Assembly: GCF_000255655.1 (NCBI RefSeq)
Contig: NZ_JH636434.1
Coordinates: 3,176,716 to 3,240,715 of the forward strand
Source of the DNA: Schlesneria paludicola DSM 18645
GTDB taxonomy: Bacteria > Planctomycetota > Planctomycetia > Planctomycetales > Planctomycetaceae
Direction of reading: 5' to 3'
Length of the DNA: 64,000 nucleotides
Below the pieces are notes generated by a model, which was not told the origin of the DNA, did no database searches, and saw nothing but the letters and a program-made list of their open reading frames with translations. Every line of letters begins with the position of its first letter. Position 1 is the stretch's first letter. Below are positions 1-9,208 of the stretch, one piece after another. A program made the translations under genes and the position numbers.

Positions 1-1905
1 GGTATCCGCCCAGCCCTGAAGCAGGCTGATCCCTTCGTCGATCTCTTTCGTACTTGTCTGAGCCGCGGGCGCGCTCGGGTCGGCCGGTGGCCGCAACTCA
101 TCGTCAATCTTTCCGCGCAGCGTCGGAATCTCTTCCCGAAGCTCGTCTTGAGCCACCTTCGATTCCGCGAATGCGTCGGACGTCGCTGTGTCAGAAAGAT
201 CATCCACCGTCTTTCGGAGTGTCGTTTGTGATTGAATCAGAAACTCGAGAAACTGAATCAAATTGGATTCATCGCGACGCTTCTGGCGGTCGTACGCGCG
301 CCACCGATCGGAGTAGTACTTGATCCATTGGCGAACGAGCTCAAGGTTGCGTCGCGACGCAGAATCATCGGGACGCAACTCCAGACAGTGACGATAAGCG
401 GCGATCGCTTGCGAAAGTTGATCGAGTATGGCTTGCCGCTTTTCCGTGGGAACGGCTTCGGGTTGATCGCCGCAAAGCTGACGCGCCTGTTCGGCGGCAA
501 GCGTTCCCAGATTGAAATGAGCCGCAGTCGCAATCGATCGATCAAGGCTAAGCCCTGCGCGCTGATAACATTCGCGTGCGCGATCGATGTCCCCTTTGCG
601 ATGTGCGGCACAGGCTTCGTCAAACGCCGCAATGGCCGAGGCCGCCGTCGCCTTTTGCTTGTCGAGCTCCTGATTCGCCAACGCGAACTTTTCCAGCGCT
701 TCGTCAAACTTTTCTTCTGCGAACAAACGCATTCCATCGCGAACCTGAACCGCCGGCTCGACAGCATGGCACGCATTCGTCGCCCCAGCGAAGAATCCCA
801 TTAACAATAGGCCGGTTTTGACTGAGAGGGATGGGCGACGCGAGGCCGACCGATTGGTGCCGCTCGCGGGAATCGACGTCGCGTTGTCTCCTTCGTTTGA
901 GAACAGGGCGGGACGACCGAACCGGCCGATACACAGATCGATTAGCAGCAGCAGCAGTGAAAGCCCCAGAAAGATCTGAAATCGTTCGGTCCTGCGAATT
1001 CGGTCCTGGCTGGCCGTCTCGCTGCCACGCCGCCCCTGCAAATAGTTTGTGTAGAGCTCACCCAGATCATACGAACGCGTACCGGCAGGAACATAAACTC
1101 CAGATGTCTTCAGCGCGATTTGCTGCAGCAGGTTGCCGTCAAGTTTGCTCCAGATTTGCTCGCCTTGATACTCGACAAACGAGTGCGAGTCGCTTTTCTG
1201 CGGCACACGCGCCCCGCGATCGGCATCGCCCAGGCCAATTGTAAAAATCGTGACGTGCCGTTCCGCAGCGGTGGCGGCGGCTTCAAGTGGATAGGACAAC
1301 TGATCCTCGCCGTCGGTAATCAGCAAGACGGCCTGATCTCGCTCTGATTTGGCACGGAAAACCTCTATCGCCTTTCGAATTGCGTCGCCGATCGCAGTCC
1401 CACCTCGAGGTGCGCTATCGGTATCTAGTTCTTCAAGCGCTCTGCGAAACGAATCGTAGTCCGCCGTCAGCGGGCACTTCACCACCGCCTGGCCAGCAAA
1501 CGCAATCAAACCGACTCGATCACCGCTCAACCGATTGATCAGGGATGAAACGTCGGCCTTCGCGCGGGCCAGACGCGTCGGTTGCACGTCGTCGGCCAGC
1601 ATCGAACGCGAGACATCAATCAGCACATAAAGGTCACTGCCTCGCGGTATGATCTGTTCGTGATGCAAACCAAAACGGGGTTGCGCCAGCGCCGCCAATC
1701 CGGCAATGATCGCCAGTTCCTGCAGAACCAGCTTGGACCACGACCGCACTGCGGACTCGTCCGGAAAGATTCGCGACCACATCGTCTTCGCTGCAAACGT
1801 TTGACGCGCAACGCGACGACGCTGGCTGGAATACCAGACCAATGCGAACCACGCTCCGCACAGCGGCAGAATCAGATAGAGCGCTTCGGGATGTTGCCAT
1901 TCCAT
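1..1905 (-). CDS. BatB-like VWA-domain membrane protein with TPR-like C-terminus (partial)
   Basis: Reading from the ATG at 1905, the frame stays open for 635 codons and runs off the left edge, so the C-terminus is missing. An N-terminal hydrophobic stretch (about residues 8-25) and a second (58-73) precede a von Willebrand A domain with the metal-site motif DVSRSM (97-102) and a TDGED motif (197-201). A further membrane segment follows near residues 313-330. Beyond about residue 375 the sequence is charged, helical and TPR-like. This order (membrane anchors, VWA, membrane segment, TPR) is that of BatB/BatC-type proteins of the Bat operon, linked in other bacteria to envelope stress and to MoxR ATPases. 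It lies 52 bp after batA on the same strand. The role here is inferred from family and operon. Confidence 0.9.
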   Translation of the reverse strand, partial: MEWQHPEALYLILPLCGAWFALVWYSSQRRRVARQTFAAKTMWSRIFPDESAVRSWSKLVLQELAIIAGLAALAQPRFGLHHEQIIPRGSDLYVLIDVSRSMLADDVQPTRLARAKADVSSLINRLSGDRVGLIAFAGQAVVKCPLTADYDSFRRALEELDTDSAPRGGTAIGDAIRKAIEVFRAKSERDQAVLLITDGEDQLSYPLEAAATAAERHVTIFTIGLGDADRGARVPQKSDSHSFVEYQGEQIWSKLDGNLLQQIALKTSGVYVPAGTRSYDLGELYTNYLQGRRGSETASQDRIRRTERFQIFLGLSLLLLLIDLCIGRFGRPALFSNEGDNATSIPASGTNRSASRRPSLSVKTGLLLMGFFAGATNACHAVEPAVQVRDGMRLFAEEKFDEALEKFALANQELDKQKATAASAIAAFDEACAAHRKGDIDRARECYQRAGLSLDRSIATAAHFNLGTLAAEQARQLCGDQPEAVPTEKRQAILDQLSQAIAAYRHCLELRPDDSASRRNLELVRQWIKYYSDRWRAYDRQKRRDESNLIQFLEFLIQSQTTLRKTVDDLSDTATSDAFAESKVAQDELREEIPTLRGKIDDELRPPADPSAPAAQTSTKEIDEGISLLQGWADT

Positions 1906-1957
1906 AGTCAACGGCTGTTTCCAATAAACCTCAAACAAGGACAATTCAGAGACGTTG

Positions 1958-3034
1958 TCAGGGCAATGAACGGAAACGCGTTTCGTTCAGCACGGCCACG
2001 ATCAGCGTCAGTAAAAGCCCCGGACCGGCAAACCACGCATACAGTTCAGTATATTCGGAATACTTCGTTTCACCGAACTCGGCCTTCTCCATTTTGTCGA
2101 TTTGCGAATAAACCTTGGCCAGGCCTTCGGCATCGGACGCATGGAAGTATTCGCCATTCGCCGTCCGCGCCATCTCCTTCAGCAGATCTTCGTCGATGCG
2201 AAATTGCCGCGGAACAAGCACCCGCTTACCGAAAGCATCTTCTTGCGGCACGGGAACGACCCCATTGTGTCCAATTCCGATCGTATACAGCTTAATACCC
2301 AACTCATGCGCAATCGTCGCCGCCTCACGCGGGTCGACGACTCCCGCATTGTTGTCACCGTCTGTCAGCAGCACGATGACTTTGCTCTTCGCCTTCAAGT
2401 TCCTTAGTCGATCAACGGCCATGGCCACGCCATCACCGATCGCAGTCGCCAGCTCTTCCTTCAACGTCTCTTCATTGATCACACGTCCATTGCGATCTCG
2501 AATCGGTTTGGGAACTTCGAGTTCGCGGACAATGTCCGAGAGCGCCCCATGATCGAGGGTGATCGGACACTTACTGTCGGCGAATCCCCCGAATGCGACC
2601 AGTCCGACAAAGTCATTCTTTCGCCCTGAGAGGCCACTGGCACGCGAGCCTAGCAAGAATTCATTGATCACATGTTTCACGGCGTCCAGCCGACTGACGT
2701 CGCGTCCAGCGAGCTGAAAATCGAGCGCCTCCATCGACCCTGACACGTCCAGCACCAGCTCAATCGCGATCCCTTCGCTCGAGATTCGCGATTCGGAGTT
2801 TCCAGACTGTGGTCGCGCGAGTCCCGCCACCACCAGGCACAAGCCGACAATGTTCAAAATCGGCAACAAACGCTTCACGCGTTGAAGCCAGGTAACAGGG
2901 AGGTCTTTCAATCCCGCGATACTGGAAAAAATGACCGCCGGCTGCCGGCGCGGACTCATCCGCATCCGAGCAACGAGCAATACGGCCGGAATCAAAAGTA
3001 GCCAGAACCACGATTGGAAGCGGAAGGCGTCCAC
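1958..3034 (-). CDS. BatA-like VWA-domain membrane protein
   Basis: This encodes about 358 residues. The frame is open further upstream to 3262, but I place the start at the GTG at 3034 because it has a strong ribosome-binding site (GGAAGGGAG, about 8 nt upstream) and the protein then begins directly with an aromatic membrane anchor. Membrane segments lie near residues 10-22 and 57-72. A VWA domain follows with DVSGSM at 96-101 and a later LLTDGDNN motif. A last hydrophobic segment is near the C-terminus (WFAGPGLLLTLIVAVL). BatA proteins are inner-membrane proteins with the VWA domain in the periplasm, acting with MoxR and other Bat proteins. It lies between the BatD-like lipoprotein gene and batB. 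Confidence 0.92.
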   Translation of the reverse strand: MDAFRFQSWFWLLLIPAVLLVARMRMSPRRQPAVIFSSIAGLKDLPVTWLQRVKRLLPILNIVGLCLVVAGLARPQSGNSESRISSEGIAIELVLDVSGSMEALDFQLAGRDVSRLDAVKHVINEFLLGSRASGLSGRKNDFVGLVAFGGFADSKCPITLDHGALSDIVRELEVPKPIRDRNGRVINEETLKEELATAIGDGVAMAVDRLRNLKAKSKVIVLLTDGDNNAGVVDPREAATIAHELGIKLYTIGIGHNGVVPVPQEDAFGKRVLVPRQFRIDEDLLKEMARTANGEYFHASDAEGLAKVYSQIDKMEKAEFGETKYSEYTELYAWFAGPGLLLTLIVAVLNETRFRSLP

Positions 3035-3161
3035 TAGCGGTCTCCCTTCCGAAAGCAGGACGTGATACGAACGCTCTGCCTGATCCGGCGAACGCTCGAT
3101 GGCGTCACAATGATCCGTGTTGCCCCACCGAAGTGGCGCCCGCGTATCGACGAATTCGACT

Positions 3162-4490
3162 TCATGCAGAGCCCCCCGCGTTGTTGGTTGCCTCAGGGGA
3201 TGTGGAAGCGATTTCCGCGACGGCCGAGGACAGGATTGCCGGGCGATATGCAACGAACTCATGCGCGCGATCGATCGAGAGCGCGATCTGCTCCTGATCG
3301 GGCTGCTGTCCGGCGTACTTCACCATGTCGGCCGCCTCAAGAAAATCTTTGAGTCGTAACGAACGCTCTGCCGTAAACAGGTCGCGGAAACGAATCGCCG
3401 ACAGGAATTCTTCGGTCGTTTGTTCTGGTGCTCGAATCCCCGTCGATCCTTCAATGTACTGCCGGACGATGCCGGTCAATCGCAAATAGAACTCCTTGAA
3501 AAGTTGCTTTTCCGGAAGATTCTCGGCAAGCAGTTGCACCAGCGCCGCGTGTGCAATCTCTTCGGGAGTCAGCGACCGAACTTCGGCAACCTCAATCTCC
3601 TTACGTCGTCGCAACCAGTAGATCAGTGCGCCCGCGACGATGATTGTGCACGCCAGCAACCACCATCCCCATCGTGACGTGGCGGGCAATGGGCGCGGTG
3701 GCAACATCGGCTCGAGATCAGCCAGATTCGGAACCTGATCACCCAACTCAGACGTTACGTTGACTTCTAACGGCTCGGATTCGATGAATGCCGTCACGCC
3801 TTTCTGCTCCGACGTCGCACGCGTGTCAATGAATTCAATCGCCAATGCTCGAATGAGATGCCGCCCGGCGTGCATCGGCTCAAGCTGATACACGAACGTA
3901 CGAACCTGATTCGTCGCCGTATTGGCCGCTTTGTTCTTAGCGTCGCTTCGTTCGGTATAGTCGCGGACAACAAACTCTCCGACCGCCTGCCCGAATGCGG
4001 GGGCCTTCAGCTCGACTCCGACCGGCGCTGACACCTGGATCTGCAGTTCCACCAGATCCGAGAGTCGGGGTTCACGTGGTGCCGCTCGAACAACCAGCTT
4101 CACAGGGCCTTTCTCGGACGTGCGTTCAATCGCATCCTGATCATTCGCCAGGCGCTGTCCCGAGGTTTGTCCAACACCACACCCCGCGCAAAGCAACAGA
4201 GCCCACACGGCAATCAGCCCGCATCCTATCGTTCTGACGCGTTCGCTTCTGAATGCCTCGTTCCCAAGCTCCCGCTTGGGAACGCTTCCTACGCCCAAAA
4301 GTATGCAGGAGAGGTTCCGGTCGCATTCACGTTCGGCAGAAATCGAGAATGCAAGAGGCGTCCCCAAGCAGGAGCTTGGGAACGAGGAAATTGGCGAGAT
4401 AGTCGAAGGCTCAACGGATCGACCTGTTTCGTCTCTGCCGCAATCTGAAATGCAGGCCTGCGTTGTGTGCCGTTGCCATTGCCCGCTCAT
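3162..4490 (-). CDS. BatD-like lipoprotein of the Bat operon, start uncertain
   Basis: The open frame begins with an ATG at 4490 that overlaps the stop of the DUF58 gene as ATGA. However, a lipoprotein signal (hydrophobic run ending LLLCAGC) only appears at about residues 89-104, which is far too deep for a normal signal peptide. The intervening codons include a 132-bp inverted-repeat element (4256-4387). The only other in-frame candidate I see near the signal is a TTG at 4298, inside the element. The mature part has a beta-rich BatD-like region, a membrane segment (WGWWLLACTIIVAGALIYWL) and a cytoplasmic helical tail with the QYIEGSTGIRAPEQTTEEFL stretch. Its position between DUF58 and batA supports a BatD-like role. 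The gene is real; its start is not settled. Confidence 0.8.
   Translation of the reverse strand: MSGQWQRHTTQACISDCGRDETGRSVEPSTISPISSFPSSCLGTPLAFSISAERECDRNLSCILLGVGSVPKRELGNEAFRSERVRTIGCGLIAVWALLLCAGCGVGQTSGQRLANDQDAIERTSEKGPVKLVVRAAPREPRLSDLVELQIQVSAPVGVELKAPAFGQAVGEFVVRDYTERSDAKNKAANTATNQVRTFVYQLEPMHAGRHLIRALAIEFIDTRATSEQKGVTAFIESEPLEVNVTSELGDQVPNLADLEPMLPPRPLPATSRWGWWLLACTIIVAGALIYWLRRRKEIEVAEVRSLTPEEIAHAALVQLLAENLPEKQLFKEFYLRLTGIVRQYIEGSTGIRAPEQTTEEFLSAIRFRDLFTAERSLRLKDFLEAADMVKYAGQQPDQEQIALSIDRAHEFVAYRPAILSSAVAEIASTSPEATNNAGGSA
4256..4387. repeat. 132-bp element with 30-bp terminal inverted repeats (MITE/REP-doublet-like)
   Basis: The left arm (4256-4285) and the reverse complement of the right arm (4358-4387) agree at 28 of 30 positions by eye. 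Each arm is itself a hairpin: GTTCCCAAGC, a 4-nt loop, then GCTTGGGAAC, at 4260-4283; the right-hand copy at 4360-4383 has one changed base in the stem. The structure resembles a pair of REP-type palindromes or a miniature inverted-repeat element. No clear target duplication is seen. Its length is a multiple of three, so the overlapping reading frame stays open. Confidence 0.85.
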
Positions 4491-5371
4491 CGCTGTCGCT
4501 CCCGGGCTCGGAAGAATCGCTGCAGGCTATGTGCATAGGGCTGATCCGTTCGAATCGTCAACCGATCCACATTGGCCCGCCTCAGCCAGCCGATCAACGT
4601 CTGCTCGCGGGACCTTGCCGCCTGCGCAAACAACGTTCGCACACGGGGATGACGCGTATCGAGTTCAATCAATTCGTCTGTCTCGGCATCGCGCAGCGTG
4701 ACGAATCCCACGTCAGGTAAGGTCGATTCACGAGGATCCTCCAGGGTCACGGCAATACAATCGTGACGTTGATTCGCAATCGCCAGTGCCCGTGAACAAT
4801 CGGGCCCCAGAAAGTCACTCATCAAGAACACGACGCACTTGCGTCGCTGGACACGCCCCAGAAATTCCAACGCTTTCGTGATGTCGGTTTGCGTCTTGAC
4901 CGGTTCCGTTGCCAGCAGTTCACGAATCAGGCGCAACACATTCCCGCGTCCTTTGCGAGGCGGGATGTAACTGATCACGTCGTCCGCGAAAAACATCAAT
5001 CCGACTTTGTCATTGTTTTTGAGCGCGGTGAACATCAGCACGGCAGCCACTTCGATCGCCGTATCCATCTTACTCAGTCGCTGCGAACCAAATGCACCTG
5101 ACGCCGAGATATCGACCATCAACATGACGGTCAGCTCACGCTCTTCGCAAAAGGTCTTCACATACGCGGCACCGGTCCGCGCCGTCACGTTCCAGTCAAT
5201 CGAGCGGATTTCGTCACCCGGCACGTATTCACGGACGGCGTTGAATTCCATGCCACGGCCGTGAAAGGCACTGAGGTACTCGCCAGCAAGCAAATCATTG
5301 ACCTGGCGCTTTGCCACGATTTGAATGCGGCGAACTTCTTTCAGGACTTCTTCAAGTTCTCGTGCAGCCAT
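4487..5371 (-). CDS. DUF58 domain protein of the MoxR/Bat operon
   Basis: This is a full-length 294-residue DUF58 protein. It has the family hallmark LLAGEYLSAFHGRGMEF near residues 27-43, followed by REYVPGDEIRSIDWNVTAR. The rest folds as a VWA-like domain: MVDISASGAFG supplies the degenerate metal-site loop and the later FLMSDFLGP segment matches the second loop. DUF58 proteins sit next to MoxR AAA+ ATPases in many bacteria and are thought to be their partners; the exact activity is not known. It is 131 bp downstream of moxR, and its stop overlaps the ATG of the next frame (ATGA), so translational coupling is likely. Confidence 0.93.
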   Translation of the reverse strand: MAARELEEVLKEVRRIQIVAKRQVNDLLAGEYLSAFHGRGMEFNAVREYVPGDEIRSIDWNVTARTGAAYVKTFCEERELTVMLMVDISASGAFGSQRLSKMDTAIEVAAVLMFTALKNNDKVGLMFFADDVISYIPPRKGRGNVLRLIRELLATEPVKTQTDITKALEFLGRVQRRKCVVFLMSDFLGPDCSRALAIANQRHDCIAVTLEDPRESTLPDVGFVTLRDAETDELIELDTRHPRVRTLFAQAARSREQTLIGWLRRANVDRLTIRTDQPYAHSLQRFFRARERQR

Positions 5372-5502
5372 CTCTTTGTTGCTCGCCGATCCGAATGAAC
5401 GTTTTTCTAGACCTCATGATCGTCCGACCTGCGCAACAGTCCCGACTGCAATCGATCAAAAGACGAGCGTTTCAGTCGATCGATCACGAGTGCAAAACCG
5501 CG

Positions 5503-6492
5503 TCAGGGTACAGGAACTGATTCGAGCACTTTTCGGACAACATCGTCGGATGTCATCGATTCCGCTTCCGCTTCGTACGTCAAAATCACGCGATGCCGTA
5601 GCACATCGAGTGCAATATCTTTCACATCTTGCGGCGTCACATATCCACGGCCCGCCAGGAATGCATTCGCCCGCGCCGCCAGACATAAATTGATCGATGC
5701 ACGCGGTGACGCACCAAACTCAATCAACGGCTTGAGTGCACTCAACTTAAAGTCTTCGGGACGACGAGTCGCCGCCACGACATCCAGGACGTAGTCCTTC
5801 ACTTTGTCGTCCATGTACAGCGTTCCGACCACGCGTTTGATGTCGGCCAGGTGGGCTGGGTCAAGGACCGGCTGGACTTCACGTCGAATATCGTCCAGAA
5901 CCGCATCGACGACTTTCCGTTCCTCGGCCTTTGTCGGATAGTCCACGATAATCTTCAGCATGAACCGATCGACCTGCGCTTCAGGAAGCGGGTACGTCCC
6001 TTCCTGTTCAATCGGGTTCTGCGTCGCCAGCACCAGAAAGGGTTCTTCCAGTCGGTACGACTGATCGCCAATTGTAACCTGGTGTTCCTGCATCGCTTCG
6101 AGCAGCGCCGACTGAACCTTCGAAGGGGCTCGATTGATTTCATCCGCCAGAATCAAATTGGCAAAAATCGGCCCTTTGCGCGTCCCAAACGAGCCCTCGC
6201 GGGGGTTGTAAATCATCGTCCCGATCAAGTCGGCGGGCAGAAGATCGGGTGTAAACTGGATGCGATTGAACTGGCAGCGAAGGGCACTGGCCAAGGCTTT
6301 GATCGCCGTCGTCTTGGCCAACCCGGGAAGTCCTTCAAGCAGCACATGGCCGCCCGTGAGCATCGCGATCAGCAACCGCGAGAGCATCACATCCTGGCCG
6401 ACGAGGACTTTTCGAACCTCGGCCCTGACTTGCTCCAATTTGTCCGAATGCTGAAGAACCTGTTCCTTGATCCGTTGGATGTCAACGTGCAT
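5503..6492 (-). CDS. MoxR-family AAA+ ATPase
   Basis: This 329-residue protein has all the expected ATPase elements: Walker A GLPGLAKT (54-61), Walker B LILADE (113-118) followed by INRAPSKVQSALLEAMQE, and sensor-1 ATQNP. The C-terminal helical lid contains the FGASPRASINL motif typical of MoxR. MoxR proteins are cytoplasmic chaperone-like ATPases that act on partner proteins carrying VWA domains, here probably the DUF58, BatA and BatB products encoded downstream. It is the first gene of the minus-strand operon; the promoter should lie in the gap above 6492. Confidence 0.96.
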   Translation of the reverse strand: MHVDIQRIKEQVLQHSDKLEQVRAEVRKVLVGQDVMLSRLLIAMLTGGHVLLEGLPGLAKTTAIKALASALRCQFNRIQFTPDLLPADLIGTMIYNPREGSFGTRKGPIFANLILADEINRAPSKVQSALLEAMQEHQVTIGDQSYRLEEPFLVLATQNPIEQEGTYPLPEAQVDRFMLKIIVDYPTKAEERKVVDAVLDDIRREVQPVLDPAHLADIKRVVGTLYMDDKVKDYVLDVVAATRRPEDFKLSALKPLIEFGASPRASINLCLAARANAFLAGRGYVTPQDVKDIALDVLRHRVILTYEAEAESMTSDDVVRKVLESVPVP

Positions 6493-7049
6493 GTTTTCGA
6501 CAAACTCCCCTCAATCACTCGCTCGATTCGAACGGGTTCCACACTCGTCGCGGCGGTGGACGAACGCAACTCAGCCGCAACGCGGACAAGATAATCCAGC
6601 CCCTTCGTCATGACAATCTGTCATAAGGAAGCTCAACATAAACGCCCTGTCTCGCCGCGTGAGCGTTCTACGATACCAAGTTGCGATCGAAGGCGGTCCT
6701 GTCACACCGGCAGTGTATGCAAAAAAAATTCGTGAATTGCAAGAGCCCCTCGCGTTCCAATGCCTCCGGTTGCCTCCACCATGACACCGCAGCCCCGTTT
6801 TTCATCGCGTTTGTATCCCAGATGTTGGAACGGCCCGTTTGTGGATCACCGATATGAACGCCTTGGCGGCATGACAACTCCGATCGCATGTCACGGCGAT
6901 CAGAGCAACGATTCCATCTCGAATATGAAAAAAACGTTCATTCACAACGGCGGTCGGTGGAGTTCGATCCGAGACTTGATACGATCTGCCGTGTGGAGAG
7001 CGAGTCGATGTGGCCAGCTTGCGGCCCAACTTGGGCAAGGCAAACGCTG
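6493..7049. other. Intergenic gap, divergent
   Basis: This gap separates the divergently read moxR operon and the cysteine-rich protein gene. It should hold promoters for both. I see no convincing coding sequence, RNA gene or strong repeat; an A-rich run lies near 6720. Confidence 0.5.
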
Positions 7050-7634
7050 ATGCATTGGTTCCTGAGGTTCAATCGCGTGATCCCATCTCGCCGACAAGCG
7101 ACAAGTTGCTTGTTGCTGCTCGCGGTGGTGGCTGCGCTGTTCCCCATACCAATCTCGCTGCCAGTTTTCGCCCTTGGCAAAGATCGTTCACAACCGTTTC
7201 GCTGCCAGGATCGACCGTGCGGCTGCCGAACTGCGGAACAGTGCCGCAAGCAATGCTGCTGCTTCCCATCAGGCCAGAAACGGGTCCGCTCAAACGAAAA
7301 GATCACGCCGCAGAACGTTTCTGCAAAGTGGGGGGCCAACACAGCTTCGCAAGCAAGCTGTTGCTCAAAGCCTCTAGGCTCAACGAGACCAGCCCACCCC
7401 ACGAAAGCAAGACCGAAGGAACGACAGCGACAATTCGTCCTGCTGATCACGGCCCAAGAATGTCACGGAGTCGCTCAGACGTTCTCCGGTCAGGCCGTCT
7501 TCGTTCTTCCCGCGACATTCTCGCATGAAGACGTTGGCGCGCTGGTCACCGAACGACTTGTTCTTCGCGGATCATACCACGCACGGCGATTTGCCGAGCC
7601 TCCCGTTCCGCCGCCGCGCCTGGCCATTGCATAG
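7050..7634 (+). CDS. Planctomycete cysteine-rich PCGCxxAEQC protein
   Basis: I start it at the ATG at 7050 (194 residues), although the frame is open further upstream. A hydrophobic signal or anchor (CLLLLAVVAALFPIPISLPV) is followed by a dense cysteine block, RPCGCRTAEQCRKQCCCF, then a charged, low-complexity middle and a short C-terminal part ending in a proline-rich PPVPPPRLA tail. I recall this combination (anchor, PCGCxxAEQC-CCC motif, proline tail) from uncharacterised planctomycete proteins; no function is known to me. The cysteine cluster could bind metal or form disulfides outside the membrane. It precedes the DUF1559 gene by 427 bp, so co-transcription is unclear. Confidence 0.72.
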   Translation: MHWFLRFNRVIPSRRQATSCLLLLAVVAALFPIPISLPVFALGKDRSQPFRCQDRPCGCRTAEQCRKQCCCFPSGQKRVRSNEKITPQNVSAKWGANTASQASCCSKPLGSTRPAHPTKARPKERQRQFVLLITAQECHGVAQTFSGQAVFVLPATFSHEDVGALVTERLVLRGSYHARRFAEPPVPPPRLAIA

Positions 7635-8061
7635 CGGTTGCTTGCACACCACACGCTTCAGCACGCACGTCACGTTGACGTACCCAAAGGCCAGCCGCCC
7701 GAGTCAAAACCGGAGCGGACGATTCGTGCCCTGCACGGATTGATGCACCGATCCGTTGTTCACGGCAAGCATCTTGCTTGCAGAACAATGAGTGACCGGC
7801 TGCGCGGTCTCACGCTGCAGATGAGTGGCGGACACCCGTACGTCTTCCCGCGGCATCGTTCGCCCCGCTTCGAATCGGGATGCGAACAGTCCTGAATGCT
7901 CACAGGTGCGGTCTGAGATCGCGCGTTCACAGTTGGCCAGAGATTCGCTCTCCACAAGTGTGAATCGACCCGATTCGTGAACGCGCGATCGCGGACCGCC
8001 GAAACCGATGTTCAGGAACAATCTTGCTCTTGCTTATCCCAACATTGTCAGGAATCGTCAT
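7635..8061. other. Intergenic gap
   Basis: Short overlapping frames occur on both strands but none carries a recognisable motif or a good ribosome-binding site. The promoter of the DUF1559 gene probably lies in its right half. Confidence 0.5.
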
Positions 8062-9090
8062 ATGAATCGAATGCTCAAGCGTCTGCGTTCGCGCGGCTTT
8101 ACGCTCATCGAATTGCTGGTGGTGATTGCCATCATTGCCATCCTCATCGCGTTACTGCTTCCCGCTGTACAACAGGCCCGCGAAGCCGCACGCCGCGTCC
8201 AGTGCAAGAACAATCTGAAACAAATCGGGCTGGCGATGCACAACTACGAATCGTCGCACGCCAGTTTTCCGCCGGGCCGCGTGGGATTCCCCATGGTGTT
8301 CTCGGCCCATGCGGCATTGCTGCCGTACTATGACGGAGGCAACCTCTACAACCTGATCGACTTCAATACGGCCCCCACTTTCGTCGAACCGCCTGTGGTG
8401 CCCTATTCCCAGAACGTCATTGCCGCCATGACACGCATTCCAACATTCCTCTGCCCCAGTGACCTGGGAACGGTTCAAGGGAACTCATACGGGCCGACCA
8501 ACTACGTGGTCTGCACCGGTAGTGGAGCAACCCCTACAGCACGATACATTCGTCGCGGCGATGGCGTCATGATGGATGTAAAGCTGCTGGGGGTGACAAA
8601 GTTTCGTGATGTTCTCGACGGACTTTCCAACACCGTCGCCGCGAGCGAGCAAACCCTGGGAAATGGATACACGGCTGGTGGTAACGGGTCCGGGTCAATC
8701 CCGGCCAGCACCACGCCCGTCAGCCCATCCCAGCAGGTCCTCAATTTGACCGCCGCCCAGAACGACACGATCACGGGCACCGACACCAGCCTGGCAAACT
8801 GTGTCGTCGGCGCCGCTGGGTCGTGGTCAGGCACGCGGGGCGCCAAATGGTTGAACGGCCATTTTGGCGACACACTGTATAACCACGGACTAACGCCCAA
8901 CTCGAAGACCTTCGATTGCGGAAACAACAGCCACAACGCTGGTCTGACTGCAGCACGCAGCCGACACCCGGGCGGCGTGCATGTGTTGCTCTGCGACGGC
9001 TCGACACGCCTTGTCGGTGACAACATTGACGTCACGATCTGGCAGGGACTGGCATCCAAAGCGGGCGGAGAAGTTCTCGGTGAATTTTAG
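8062..9090 (+). CDS. DUF1559 prepilin-like protein
   Basis: This 342-residue protein has a type IV pilin-like N-terminus: a short basic leader ending in RG, then [20 protein letters not shown]. Cleavage by prepilin peptidase is expected after Gly12, leaving Phe13 as +1 and the conserved Glu at +5. The QQAREAARR segment and the C-terminal [13 protein letters not shown] motif are diagnostic of the DUF1559 family, which is hugely expanded in planctomycetes. The frame is open upstream to 8008, but the leader fits only the ATG at 8062. Its role is unknown; pseudopilin-like assembly in the envelope is a fair guess. It stands alone on the plus strand. Confidence 0.93.
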   Translation: MNRMLKRLRSRGFTLIELLVVIAIIAILIALLLPAVQQAREAARRVQCKNNLKQIGLAMHNYESSHASFPPGRVGFPMVFSAHAALLPYYDGGNLYNLIDFNTAPTFVEPPVVPYSQNVIAAMTRIPTFLCPSDLGTVQGNSYGPTNYVVCTGSGATPTARYIRRGDGVMMDVKLLGVTKFRDVLDGLSNTVAASEQTLGNGYTAGGNGSGSIPASTTPVSPSQQVLNLTAAQNDTITGTDTSLANCVVGAAGSWSGTRGAKWLNGHFGDTLYNHGLTPNSKTFDCGNNSHNAGLTAARSRHPGGVHVLLCDGSTRLVGDNIDVTIWQGLASKAGGEVLGEF

Positions 9091-9208
9091 TGACGTCACC
9101 ATCAAAGTCCGTGGAGCGTTGCGATCACCGCTCTACAGACTGATGGACGCGTCGCGTTGATGACACTCAGCGCCGGGACGACGCCCTTCGCTATCACGAG
9201 GCACGGTC

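Noticed and set aside
1582-2295. 237-codon plus-strand frame over batA/batB
   Set aside because: It is antisense to two well-supported VWA genes and has no motif of its own.
6957-6980. TTCGATC-like stretch resembling a tRNA T-arm
   Set aside because: The flanking bases do not pair as a T-stem and no other tRNA arms can be found.
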